Part shown: positions 11,458 to 21,580 of the stretch, piece after piece | Layout of the letters: each line of letters starts with the position of its first letter | Numbering within the stretch: position 1 is the stretch's first letter | Assembly (NCBI RefSeq): GCF_000250985.1 | Contig: NW_013524648.1 | Coordinates: 293,823 to 357,822 of the forward strand | Length of the DNA: 64,000 bases | Source of the DNA: Nematocida parisii ERTm1 | Taxonomy: Eukaryota > Microsporidia | Direction of reading: 5' to 3' | Position numbers and translations under genes: made by a program | Notes under the pieces: generated by a model | Seen by the model: the letters and a program-made list of their open reading frames with translations, nothing else | The model's database searches: none | Told to the model about the DNA's origin: nothing

Positions 11458-12377
11458 TTTAGCAATGAAAACATCCCTTTCATCAAGTCCCGTATTGTTT
11501 TTATACGCTCTTTGATAGATGGGCGTGGAACTGCTTTAGCCGATGAGGGCGCTGGCTTGTTCTCAATAGGCTGAATTTTATTATTTAATTCTTTCCCACA
11601 AAGCGCAGTAATATTGGATAAAACTAATTCTGCATACTTTAAGGGTGTAATACTCTGTTCTATTTTGCATGGCTCAGAAATAGAACTACTTACACTAAGT
11701 ATTGCATATATGATGTCTTCATGTGGTATGTCTTTTCTTTTGATTAGTCCTGTTTCAAGTATTGCAGCTGCAACTGTCTGTGAATATTCCTGGCCCAGCC
11801 CAGATATGTCTATAAGAAGATCCTCTATATACTTAGTGCACCATTTGAAATATACACTAGGGTGACAGCGGTACGTAAATCCTCTATCTGTTGGATGCGG
11901 TGATTCATAATAGTACATTGGTGGTATAAGCGGCCTTGGGTTTGGTGGGTTATCCAACTCCTCGCCAAGATACGTCTGTTTCTGTTTTTTGTTTATCTGC
12001 ATTTGAATTTTCTCTTGAATTTCTTGCATGGTAACATACTTTTTTTTGCTTGGAGAAGATGCATCGTCTGGCTTACGTGCCTGTTTTCTGCGCTTAAATG
12101 CATGCTTTACAGCGCGTGCAGTTTTTCTGGGAATGTTTTTGATCGACCGCCCAACCTTCCAAATCATTCTTCCCGCCAAGGGAATAACCCGATAAATTCT
12201 TCGTCTTCTCTTTGAAATATACCTACAAGTTGATTTAAGTATGCCGGCGGTTTTTGTTATGAGGTACTTAGCTGCTCGGAATGGAATAGCTAAATTCCTT
12301 GCAATTGGTTCGGCCCGTCTAATACACCTGAAACTTGCTCTTTGTATTCTTTCGTGTGCTCTTATGATTCTTCTCAT
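11454..12377 (-). CDS. Basic hypothetical protein
   Basis: About 307 residues from the ATG at 12375-12377; an earlier in-frame TTG at 12392 is less likely. The N-terminal 110 residues are extremely Arg/Lys-rich (for example ISKRRRRIYR and AFKRRKQARK), suggesting nucleic-acid binding or nuclear/nucleolar targeting. A middle segment with NPPNPRPLIPP is followed by a less basic, predicted helical domain (about 170-260). A basic tail ends in FSLLK. I recognise no family. It overlaps the downstream gene by 4 nt. Confidence 0.65.
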   Translation of the reverse strand: MRRIIRAHERIQRASFRCIRRAEPIARNLAIPFRAAKYLITKTAGILKSTCRYISKRRRRIYRVIPLAGRMIWKVGRSIKNIPRKTARAVKHAFKRRKQARKPDDASSPSKKKYVTMQEIQEKIQMQINKKQKQTYLGEELDNPPNPRPLIPPMYYYESPHPTDRGFTYRCHPSVYFKWCTKYIEDLLIDISGLGQEYSQTVAAAILETGLIKRKDIPHEDIIYAILSVSSSISEPCKIEQSITPLKYAELVLSNITALCGKELNNKIQPIENKPAPSSAKAVPRPSIKERIKTIRDLMKGMFSLLK

Positions 12378-13123
12378 GATGTCAATAAACAAACTTTACT
12401 ATTTATGATTTAAAGTCATTATAAATAATACACAGTTGACCTAAAAATAACACTTTTCTAACCAACAGCTCATAATTTAAGAGAAGTAGAAATAAGCATG
12501 CACTTTTCTCTTTCAGCAGCTATAACCCACATATTGGCATCACGCACTGTTTTTGTGGTTTAATATTTTGAACATCCCAAAATTCCTCAAAATACATATT
12601 CCTTTTGTTTATATGCTTAAGATGTGTATATGACCATAGTTTTATAATTATAATTAGCACTCTATTGAATACACCAACAGCATCCAATGTTTATTTCAAC
12701 ACCAATTATCAATGTGAAATAAATATGGTGTCTGGCCATTCACATTCTTAAACTCATATTTTCCTTCTATGTATAATAAATATGGTTTTTCTACTCATTC
12801 TCTTTAGCTGTAAAATAAAAATAAATACGTATATAATTCTATTTAAATATAAAAGTGAAAGGCTTATTTATAAAAAAATGTAAGGCATAAATAATATTTT
12901 ATTTTAATAAATCATGCTTATATTATAGGAAATATATAAAAACTTTACATGAATAAACAGCATATGAATCATAGGAAATGGGCAATAACGCCAATATAAT
13001 CTAAATCAACTTCACATACTATATATTAATAAATTGCTTTATATCTAAAAAACTGCTATAAAGATTCTAATAATGTAATAATAAAACATTTACATATTAT
13101 TCAATAGTTTATTCTTAAGATTA
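12378..13123. other. AT-rich intergenic region with an orphan copy of a paralogue promoter
   Basis: There is no gene. At 12879-12915 it contains a 37-bp sequence nearly identical (35/37) to the one immediately upstream of the start codon of the 13124-16306 gene. This suggests a leftover 5' flank from a lost or rearranged family member. Confidence 0.6.
12879..12915 (-). repeat. Direct repeat, copy 1 (37 bp)
   Basis: Begins tgtaaggcataaataatat. It matches 16311-16347 at 35 of 37 positions in the same orientation, so the two copies bracket the paralogue gene between them. Confidence 0.85.
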
Positions 13124-16100
13124 TTAAAAGAAAGTGTTTAGGATATTATAGTGTATTCCGAGCTTAGACTTTGTGTAATTAACATTTTTTATACATATAT
13201 GTATTTTAGAGATATCTGATATTTCAGATGTATTTATATCTTGATGGGTCTTTATGAATTCAATGTTTCTTTTTGATGCAGGACTAAGCATATCATACAT
13301 TCCATTATATTTACCAAAGAGCTCATCCATAAAAATTTTCATTCTTGAGCATAAAAGAGGAACTATATTACTCTTTCCTGTGCTTTTTCTTGTATATATG
13401 CATATTCCATAACGGAGCATATCCTGTGAAGCATGCTTTCTTTGGAGCATGTTTAAGAATGAGAAAATTATGTGAAACTTAGTACTTCGCAGCTCACAAT
13501 TTGTCCTCTTTCTAAAAGAAACACGGTCTAGATCTAATTCATAGTTAGTATACTCTCCTAGATCATATTGTTTTTTTACATACCATGATATTTTCATTTT
13601 GTTTAATTCATAGGTTTTTTGCTTAATATTCATGGCATAGCAGTCGCAGTCTTCATACAGGCTGTTTATGCCTAGTATGTAAAAATCACTATAATAATTT
13701 AGTTCCCTCTTATACATAGTAGCTAATTCTATAATTGTCTGTTTTCGATCTTCTTTCTTAACCATATAGTCTAACCAACTAGAAAACTCAATAGGGACTA
13801 GATTTTGGTAGTCTGTTGTAAGTTGCTGAATTAAACAATTTTCTTTGTTTAAAATGTATGGGCCAATATGCACTGCCAATGTGATAAATTTAGGAAGAAA
13901 CAGTGGTATTCGTGGTACACTATCATTCGGCACATATCCATCAAATAACTTCTTTGCCTCAACTTCATCTTCTTCATATGCTGTATTAATTGTCTCTTTA
14001 CTAATAGGATTAAACTGTGCGAGCACAAAGTCATTAATTTTTATGTTCTCTTGAATATAGTAAAATATAACATCAAATCCCAACTTGTCCATCTCTCCTA
14101 TGGTTTTATTTATTTCACTGCCAATACTATCCGCTAACTTTCTTTTTTTCCTGTCATTATTGATAAAGCCAATCATTGACCATGTTTTGTCCTTTCTATT
14201 ATACTTAAATGGATATACATTGTTAACTAATGGCCGACCATATCGGGTTTTGGTATGGAATGTTTTTCTTACATGATTTGCAATATCATCTATTGTATGT
14301 ATATAGTGATACTCTTTAGTCCCGTTACTATCAAGCATAAAAAACGGAAAATGCATAATATGCACACGATGTGCACTGTTATCTATAAGTTGGATATGGT
14401 AGTGATGTGAATAAGATAACACTGCGCTGTCTTTGTCCCTATAGCTATATATTATATCCAAGTTTGATATATCGTCTAATATTTTTTTATTTGAAGATAT
14501 AGCTTTTTTGGTATATTCAAATAAGAATTTGCATTTAACAAATGGTGTTTTTATAATAACGCCTTTTCCTTGATAGGTGGTTAGATTATCTCTAGAAAAT
14601 TTTGTATAATTTTTCATAGCAAAATAGCTTAGGTTTCCCTGCACTGGATGGTGAGCGTTGCTTATACAAGAACTTGTATTCGGGTTATATAAATATAAAG
14701 AATACCTATAAAAGCATATAAATATCTTATAAACCAAATTATACACATAAATGTCGCTATATTGATATAAAGATTTTTTTTTATCTTCTTGTATTTTTTT
14801 ATATGACTCCTCAATTATTTTTTTTTGCGTATGAACCTCTCCATATAAGTACTCTATAATATAAAACTGATCGCACATCTCTTTAACAATATCATTAAAA
14901 GATTTACTTGCAATTTTCTGCTTTACTAGATTAATTTCATCATACTGCATATAAAACAAGTCTTCATATATTTCAGGAATGCTCAGAATCAGTAGAAGCT
15001 TCCGCTTTAAATCCAAGTCTTTCTGCAATTCTTCTGTATCTACATGGGTAGACTTTTGTATATGCTGAATTATGCAGGAGACCCACAGGCTTTCTGTATG
15101 CCACAGAAGGTTTATGTCTTTTTTAATGTATATGTCACCTAGTGTAACTTCATTTGGATTGAATCGCACTAATTTTCTATCTAATTTAACTTTTTTCTTT
15201 TTGATATAGCAAGAGGAATAGTTCTTAGTTAAATACTTATACAGATTAGAACTCATTCCAGAATACCCCATATTGCATTGTTTAAACATTTTATCCATAT
15301 AATCTCTATTATTGCCTATAAAATCAATAAGTTCCAGCTTTGTGCTTATATTTTCTTTTTTAATCATATATAGCCCACTCCATACAATTTTACGCTCTTT
15401 TATAGCATTCTTTATACTATCTATTAATTTTGAATATATTTTAATATTTACTTGTGATTTAACAAATGATGGTGGCTCTTGATGGGCCTGTTTGGCGACA
15501 GACAGTCTATAAATACATAGAGTGTCTATAATGTTCTTATACTCATTTGAATATTTTAAAACTGGGTCTTTAATACTGTTTTGATTTCTCTTATTTATTT
15601 CATCTGCACTTTTCTGTACTATATTTATAGATGGATTTTCTTTATTTATTTCTAGATATTGGGTGGCATTAAATAGCATTTTGTTCATAGAAGTAGTTGG
15701 CTGTTCATATTTCATTGTCATTGTACTATTTGAAGCTACATCATTACATGCACTTGCATTGTAGTTTAATGGGGTTTCCACATGTGGTGCAGTGCTAAAA
15801 TATGGATCTATAGTATTCGTATTAAATTCCTGTGGTGTAAATGTCTCTATTAAATCATCTATTAATGGTGTATCATACAAATAACCATTCTGATTAATAA
15901 ATGGATTAAGCAATTGTACACTGTTCTGTACGCAGGATGTATTATTAGAATATATATTTATGGTCTGAGGATTAAATGTTTCTGGAGCTGGCATTTCTAT
16001 TTGATCCAATTCAACTGGAGGATTATTCGCATGACTTTCTGTGCAGATATAAGTATTATACAAGTCTTCCATATCTTCTATGTAATTGTTATTGTCATTG

Positions 16101-16306
16101 CTTAATTCGCTGTTACTAATAAAATTCTGGGCCGGGCAATACTCATTTATATTACTGCTTATATCAGTTATATGGCTTAAAAACTCTTTGTTTGATGTAC
16201 ATATGACAATATTTAATGTTTTTAGGGGATTTAAACCCAACCACATGCTTAAAATAAATAGTATTACTGGGCTTCTTTCTATTTTAGCTTTATTTGAAGC
16301 TTTCAT
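13124..16306 (-). CDS. Large lineage-specific membrane/secreted protein, paralogue A
   Basis: A 1060-residue protein starting at ATG 16304-16306. The N-terminus has a short basic segment, then a hydrophobic stretch (VILFILSMWLGLNPLKTLNIVICTS), likely a signal peptide or anchor. A low-complexity Asn/Thr/Pro-rich region reaches roughly residue 200, followed by a long globular part. It is clearly homologous to the next gene (16668-19748): shared blocks include LGDIYIKKDINLLWH, QKDLDLKRKLLLILSIPEI, LSYSHHYHIQLIDN, YPFKYNRK, FYYIQENI, FAQFNP and YTKSKLGIHYNILN near the C-terminus. The pair fits a Nematocida-type expanded family that is species-specific and signal-bearing; this assignment is from general knowledge. 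No catalytic motif is recognised. Confidence 0.85.
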   Translation of the reverse strand: MKASNKAKIERSPVILFILSMWLGLNPLKTLNIVICTSNKEFLSHITDISSNINEYCPAQNFISNSELSNDNNNYIEDMEDLYNTYICTESHANNPPVELDQIEMPAPETFNPQTINIYSNNTSCVQNSVQLLNPFINQNGYLYDTPLIDDLIETFTPQEFNTNTIDPYFSTAPHVETPLNYNASACNDVASNSTMTMKYEQPTTSMNKMLFNATQYLEINKENPSINIVQKSADEINKRNQNSIKDPVLKYSNEYKNIIDTLCIYRLSVAKQAHQEPPSFVKSQVNIKIYSKLIDSIKNAIKERKIVWSGLYMIKKENISTKLELIDFIGNNRDYMDKMFKQCNMGYSGMSSNLYKYLTKNYSSCYIKKKKVKLDRKLVRFNPNEVTLGDIYIKKDINLLWHTESLWVSCIIQHIQKSTHVDTEELQKDLDLKRKLLLILSIPEIYEDLFYMQYDEINLVKQKIASKSFNDIVKEMCDQFYIIEYLYGEVHTQKKIIEESYKKIQEDKKKSLYQYSDIYVYNLVYKIFICFYRYSLYLYNPNTSSCISNAHHPVQGNLSYFAMKNYTKFSRDNLTTYQGKGVIIKTPFVKCKFLFEYTKKAISSNKKILDDISNLDIIYSYRDKDSAVLSYSHHYHIQLIDNSAHRVHIMHFPFFMLDSNGTKEYHYIHTIDDIANHVRKTFHTKTRYGRPLVNNVYPFKYNRKDKTWSMIGFINNDRKKRKLADSIGSEINKTIGEMDKLGFDVIFYYIQENIKINDFVLAQFNPISKETINTAYEEDEVEAKKLFDGYVPNDSVPRIPLFLPKFITLAVHIGPYILNKENCLIQQLTTDYQNLVPIEFSSWLDYMVKKEDRKQTIIELATMYKRELNYYSDFYILGINSLYEDCDCYAMNIKQKTYELNKMKISWYVKKQYDLGEYTNYELDLDRVSFRKRTNCELRSTKFHIIFSFLNMLQRKHASQDMLRYGICIYTRKSTGKSNIVPLLCSRMKIFMDELFGKYNGMYDMLSPASKRNIEFIKTHQDINTSEISDISKIHICIKNVNYTKSKLGIHYNILNTFF
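14922..15040 (-). repeat. 119-bp tract identical between paralogues A and B
   Basis: Identical base for base to 18481-18599, while the flanking coding sequence is clearly diverged. It encodes the QKDLDLKRKLLLILSIPEI block and its flanks. Gene conversion is the simplest explanation. Confidence 0.9.
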
Positions 16307-16310
16307 ATTC

Positions 16311-16347
16311 TGTAAGGCATAAATAATATTTATTTTAAATAAATCAT
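16311..16347 (-). repeat. Direct repeat, copy 2 (37 bp), in the promoter of paralogue A
   Basis: Lies 4 bp upstream of the paralogue A start codon and matches 12879-12915 at 35/37 positions. The position suggests a core promoter or 5' flank element that moved with the gene. Confidence 0.85.
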
Positions 16348-16667
16348 AACTAGATAATATTTAATAAAAGTAAAAAAGAATAAAGATAATAAATAGTGAA
16401 TTAACTTTATTATTTACATGCTTTCTTACCTGCATATACAGATACAGAATAAAGTATATGATGCATAAAGAAGAGAATATCATATACTCTGTAATATTTC
16501 CTTGTTATAAAAATAGAACCACATAGGCCAGTTACTTTTTTCTAGAGTTATTTTAGAAGAATACATAAATAAACCATTCCCATGTTCTCTAACAATCATT
16601 GCTTTGGATAGTAATAGTATTTAAATGGTATTTGTTTATTCAACTGCACTGTTGATTCTTAAGGTTA
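16348..16667. other. AT-rich spacer between the paralogues
   Basis: No gene seen. It holds the 3' flank of paralogue B and part of the 5' flank of paralogue A. Confidence 0.5.
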
Positions 16668-19600
16668 TTAAAGAACCGCATTTAAAATATTATAGTGTAG
16701 GCCAAGCTTAGATTTTGTGTAATTGATATTCTTTACACATATATGTATTTTAGAAACATCCGGAGGAATATATGTGGTTTGGTTTATGTATGCCTTTAAA
16801 TCCTTAATATTTTCTTTCAGTGTAGGGCTAAGCATAGAACGCATTTTATTGTTTTTAGTTAATAATCCATTCATGCGGGTTTTCATTTCTGGGCAGGTAA
16901 GAGGAATTGTAAAACTTTGATCGGCGCTTTTTCTTGTATATATGCATGTTCCATAACAAAGCATATCTTGTGAGACATGCTTTCTTTGGAGCATATCTAA
17001 AAATAGGGATAAGGTTTGGCGTTTTGTCATTTTCTTTAATCCATCTGTAGTACAATTGTTACTATTTGGCAATAGGCACAGCTCGTAGTTGGTGTATTCT
17101 CCTATATTAAATTGTTTTTTTACGATCCATAATATTTTTATAATATTGCTGTATTCGAATTTTATTTGCTGAATCTCCATGGCATAACAGTCATAGTCCT
17201 CATATGGGGTATTTTTGTCTAATATGCAGAAATCGCTGTAATAATGTATTTCATGCCTATTTTTTTTAAGTATGTCTATAATTGTTAGGCTTTGATCTTT
17301 TTTTTCAGTTATAGAATCTAGCGAATTGGAAAACTCAATAGGAACTAGGTCTTGATAGTCTAATAGATTTTTAGTTTCATACTCTTCCGACTTTAAAACA
17401 TAAGAGCCAGAGTGCACTGCTGATATAGTTAGTTTAGATAGGAATAGTGGTATTCGTGGAGCACCAACATTTGGCTCATATCCATTGAATAGCTTCTTTG
17501 CTTCTTCCTGGTTTTCTTTGTACGCTGCATTAACTACTTCTACGCCTATTGGATTGAACTGGGCAAATACAAACGCCGTTTTTTCTATATTCTCTTGAAT
17601 GTAGTAAAACACAATATCAAAGCCCAGCCTATCCATCTCTTCTATGGTTTTATCCATGTCTGCACTGTTTTTACCTAATATTTTGCTGTTTTGGCCCTTT
17701 TTAGTACCTTTATTTTCAACAGGCAAAGTAATAATTGACCAGGTTTTGCTTTTTCTGTTATATTTGAATGGATAGATATTATTGGTCCATGTATATTTAG
17801 TATATAAACAGAGGTGTGTTATTTTCTGTATGTACTCTAAAATCGTTTCAATTGTATGGATATAATGATATGTTATAACATTGTCTTTTTTACCTACAAA
17901 AAATGGAAGATGTATAACGTGAACACGATGTGCGCGGTTGTCTACAAGCTGAACATGATAGTGGTTCGAATATGAGAGTTCAACAATATTTTTTTGTATA
18001 TTATTACATTCTATAGTTTTATATAATATATTATCTAAAAACCTTGGTTTTAAATCATCCTTATTAGAGTATTTAAATGAAATGGTAAAGGCATTGTAAT
18101 GGGCCAACATAACGGTGGCGGCGCCTCGATATATGGATATATCATTGTCTGGGCGTGGCGTATATTGCTTTATAGATAGATAGTTGCTGTTACTATTCTT
18201 TGGATAGCGAACGGCTTCTTTATAAAGATTTGTGTTTATTTTATATAAACACATAGAATATCTATAGAAATAGGTAAATACTTTATATACAAGCTGATAT
18301 ATTTGAATACTATCCATTCCATATAATATAGATTCAAGCATATTGGCTTTTATGTTTATATATGACTTTTTTACTATATCATTATTACTATGTATGCTTC
18401 CATATAAATATTCTATAATGCAAAAGAGATTACATATGCGCATAGAAGCCTTATTATAGCATTGAAACAAAATATTGTCTTTTACTAGATTAATTTCATC
18501 ATACTGCATATAAAACAAGTCTTCATATATTTCAGGAATGCTCAGAATCAGTAGAAGCTTCCGCTTTAAATCCAAGTCTTTCTGCAATTCTTCTGTATCG
18601 ACAGGGGTAGAATTTTGTATATAGCGAGAAATACTGGAGGCCCACAGGCTCTCTGCATGCCATAAAAGATTTATGTCTTTTTTAATATATATGTCACCTA
18701 GTGTAATATTATATGGCTTGATTATTGTTGTATATGAATCAGATTTTAAATGATTCACTGGCTCATTATAACAAAACTTGCATTGCTTGGTTAAATAGCC
18801 ACTCAAATCTATAAATACTCCTTCATAGTAGGTTAAACCACAATCCTTAAATGTTTTTTTCAATTCAGCTGGACAATTGCTTAGATGCCTAATAAATCCC
18901 AATCCCAATTGGATATTGTCTTTTTTTTCTAAATGCAACGCAATCCATATATTTTTGCTTTTGTTAATAGCATCTATTGTGCTCTTTTTTAAGTTTAGTT
19001 CTGCACCCTCTATATCTACTTTAATGCCAAATAGCAGTGGTGCTGTTGTTCTATATTTAGTGGATTCTTTTAACATAGATAGTTTATATTCATGTAATTC
19101 TTTTATGAAAATCTTATACTGGTCTGAATTTTTGATTACGTCTAATTTAAAGATTTTACTGCGACTTCGCTTTTTTTTGCCTTCTTTGTCCTGTGTAAGT
19201 TTTCTTTTTCTTATTGTAGATGTGCTTTCTTGGATGCTTTCTGAATTAGGACTAATTTTATTTAATTCTTGGCTAACGGCGCTGACTGTTGGTGTATCTG
19301 CCATTGGTTCATCTGGTTCTAAATTAGTCCAAATTGATCTATCATTACACAATTGTTCTAGTGCAGAAGGGTTGGTATCAAGAAAATTGTCTATAGTCTG
19401 CAAGTTAAATATATCAGAGTTTGTGGTTTCTGTAAAGTCTTTTCCTAACAATGCACTATCCAGCCAATCTGGAACTTCAATATCTAGATCTAAGAGAAGA
19501 TCACTGCGTGTTGAGTGCTTATTGTGGGCTTCTTTGTATAAATTTCTATTACAGTCATCTAATTTAATATTAGTAGAATCCTCTATAGAAAAACAATTAT

Positions 19601-19748
19601 TCACATTATCTATAGAATTAATGCACTGCTCGCGTGAAGTGCAAATAACAAGATTTATTGCCTTTACAATAGATGTCCATATGCACAGCTGCAGGGCAAA
19701 TGGTATTGTTGCATTTTTTTCTATTATTGTTATCTTTGGAGTCTTCAT
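16668..19748 (-). CDS. Large lineage-specific membrane/secreted protein, paralogue B
   Basis: A 1026-residue protein with ATG at 19746-19748. It has the same architecture as paralogue A: hydrophobic N-terminus (IPFALQLCIWTSIVKAINLVICTS), then an acidic/Ser-rich variable region that includes a basic KRKLTQDKEGKKKRSRSK stretch near residue 185 resembling a nuclear localisation signal, then a conserved globular part ending YTKSKLGLHYNILN. The two are collinear over most of their length and sit head-to-tail 360 bp apart, so they arose by tandem duplication. Function unknown; secretion toward the host is an inference from the N-terminus. The coexistence of a signal peptide and an NLS-like stretch is notable. 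Confidence 0.85.
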   Translation of the reverse strand: MKTPKITIIEKNATIPFALQLCIWTSIVKAINLVICTSREQCINSIDNVNNCFSIEDSTNIKLDDCNRNLYKEAHNKHSTRSDLLLDLDIEVPDWLDSALLGKDFTETTNSDIFNLQTIDNFLDTNPSALEQLCNDRSIWTNLEPDEPMADTPTVSAVSQELNKISPNSESIQESTSTIRKRKLTQDKEGKKKRSRSKIFKLDVIKNSDQYKIFIKELHEYKLSMLKESTKYRTTAPLLFGIKVDIEGAELNLKKSTIDAINKSKNIWIALHLEKKDNIQLGLGFIRHLSNCPAELKKTFKDCGLTYYEGVFIDLSGYLTKQCKFCYNEPVNHLKSDSYTTIIKPYNITLGDIYIKKDINLLWHAESLWASSISRYIQNSTPVDTEELQKDLDLKRKLLLILSIPEIYEDLFYMQYDEINLVKDNILFQCYNKASMRICNLFCIIEYLYGSIHSNNDIVKKSYINIKANMLESILYGMDSIQIYQLVYKVFTYFYRYSMCLYKINTNLYKEAVRYPKNSNSNYLSIKQYTPRPDNDISIYRGAATVMLAHYNAFTISFKYSNKDDLKPRFLDNILYKTIECNNIQKNIVELSYSNHYHVQLVDNRAHRVHVIHLPFFVGKKDNVITYHYIHTIETILEYIQKITHLCLYTKYTWTNNIYPFKYNRKSKTWSIITLPVENKGTKKGQNSKILGKNSADMDKTIEEMDRLGFDIVFYYIQENIEKTAFVFAQFNPIGVEVVNAAYKENQEEAKKLFNGYEPNVGAPRIPLFLSKLTISAVHSGSYVLKSEEYETKNLLDYQDLVPIEFSNSLDSITEKKDQSLTIIDILKKNRHEIHYYSDFCILDKNTPYEDYDCYAMEIQQIKFEYSNIIKILWIVKKQFNIGEYTNYELCLLPNSNNCTTDGLKKMTKRQTLSLFLDMLQRKHVSQDMLCYGTCIYTRKSADQSFTIPLTCPEMKTRMNGLLTKNNKMRSMLSPTLKENIKDLKAYINQTTYIPPDVSKIHICVKNINYTKSKLGLHYNILNAVL
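18481..18599 (-). repeat. 119-bp tract identical between paralogues B and A
   Basis: Second copy of the identical tract; see 14922-15040. Confidence 0.9.
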
Positions 19749-20032
19749 ATTTTATAAATTAAAATCTCATCTTTAAATTAAAGCAGTCTACTCTAACAAA
19801 CTGTATGATTTAGTGTTAATAAGCAAAGCTTACAAAAGACATCAAAGCAATAGCAATAGAGAAATATTCTAAAATAATTGCATTTAATTTAAATTTAGGA
19901 TATGTTTTCTACTGGTTTCTACCATACCATGAACCATATAGAATACGGGAGTCTCACGCATATATATGCTAAGTCATATAGAATTGTTGTATACGGATGT
20001 ATAAAACTTTATAAGAGGAGAATAATAAAAAC

Positions 20033-20753
20033 GTGAATGAGCACAATTTATGTAACAGAAAAGACGAACTAAAAGGAAAATTAGAAAGTCTATCCACTGT
20101 ACCTAGGGAAAATGATAAAAGCATACAAGAATATATACCTTTAGTAGAAGAGGTGTTCCAAACCATATCATTAGACCAAGGCAGAAGAGTAGTTGAAGGA
20201 CTATTGGAAGACATATATTGCACATGGAAGAATTTCCTTCATGAATAAAGCTTTTCTGGTGAAAACATAAGCCTTTGAAGTGTTTCGGCAACATAGAAAG
20301 TAAAATATATGATACACTCATATGCCGAGTAGATCAAGTAGGACGCCTGTCACATGAATGGACAGAAACCGACTGGAACGGATATTGGGAAGATTCCCTA
20401 GTATGCCTCGAGGAACACAAGAAATACCATCCAATTAGAAAGCCTAGTAGTATACATCACATTTCTGCAGCATCGAAAGAGGCCTATGAAGCCTGGGCGC
20501 GGTGTATGCGCCCCGAGTCTTGAGGAAATGTTTTTCAATAGAGCATGTTATACAGGATCTTAGACAGTCACGCTGGGAATATCCACAGGGGATATGAAAC
20601 TTATGAAATATGACAGGAAATCTCACCCTACAGAATGCACTAGAGAAACTACATGATCTATGCATTGATTTGGATAATAGGGAAAAACAAGAGAAACTAG
20701 CAACGCGGCCAAAACGCCACAAAAAGAATAAATTATCTAGGTCTTTTAATTAA
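20033..20753 (+). pseudogene. Decayed coding relic, possibly of transposon (gag-like) origin
   Basis: Base composition is richer in G+C than the surroundings. Consecutive open stretches on the plus strand read as one degraded protein: about 20033-20248 (with KGKLESLSTVPRENDKSI), 20275-20523 (with TDWNGYWEDSLVCLEEHKKY), a stretch around 20524-20595 (RKCFSIEHVIQDLRQSRWEY), and 20610-20753 (TGNLTLQNALEKLHDLCIDL, ending in a Lys-rich tail). They lie in different frames and are broken by stops, with no good single start. The Trp- and charge-rich character recalls retroelement gag proteins, but I have no specific match. Minus-strand open frames here look like shadows. Confidence 0.4.
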
Positions 20754-21580
20754 AACTATAGCCGCTCCGAACACTCTACAAACAATTGTTTGAAAAAATA
20801 TCGGAAACAGAAACCAGTTTACACAATAGAGAACATTCAGCCTAACCACGACCGAATCAAATAGAGAAAATCTAACTTTCTTTATACTCTAAAAATAGAA
20901 TATAATTCCACTACAAACAAGTATTAATCTGGAAAAACTATCACTGTTGCAGTATATTAAAAACGAGTCAGCACAATGAAAAATAAACAGATTATAATAT
21001 AGCTATAACTAATTGTTTATATTATATGTGGATTATACGCAGATTTGTTATTATACAGTATTCGGCAGAACAGCCAAGTCTATAATACCCTTTGGCTATG
21101 ACTAACCAATACAGCTTTTCTTTCCTTCTCATGCTTTGCATGTTTTATCTTCTTATTTCTTTTGTCTATTTATACATTTAATACAGCTCCTATTTAATGC
21201 GTATTTCATAATTGAATATAGCTACTGTAATAATAATAGTCATATAGCAGAAGTAATTTCGGGTTTATGTTCGAAACAGGAATTTAAAATAAAAAGCCAT
21301 TCGAGGCTTACGGACAGAGGATATTATACAGCTGGGGTAGAGCAGCAGAGCCAAGCACTGCCTTATAAATAGCAGACAGATTGGAGTAGCCGTTTATTTA
21401 ATAATAGGTGTACTGGCTGTGTACATGAGGATTGCACTGTACTGTCTGCTTACAGTAAATCATTACTAAACATATGTATATGTAATTGATACAGCGGCTT
21501 ACCGCGAGTTGAGGTCCAGCTTACTACACAGATATCGCATATATATTACGCCTATGCCAGTGATATAGTATAATCCAATA
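20754..21580. other. Gene-poor region
   Basis: No gene can be supported. Short open frames here lack coding character. Confidence 0.5.

Noticed and set aside
13845-14276. Short frames inside paralogue A on both strands
   Set aside because: Shadows of the 1060-residue frame.
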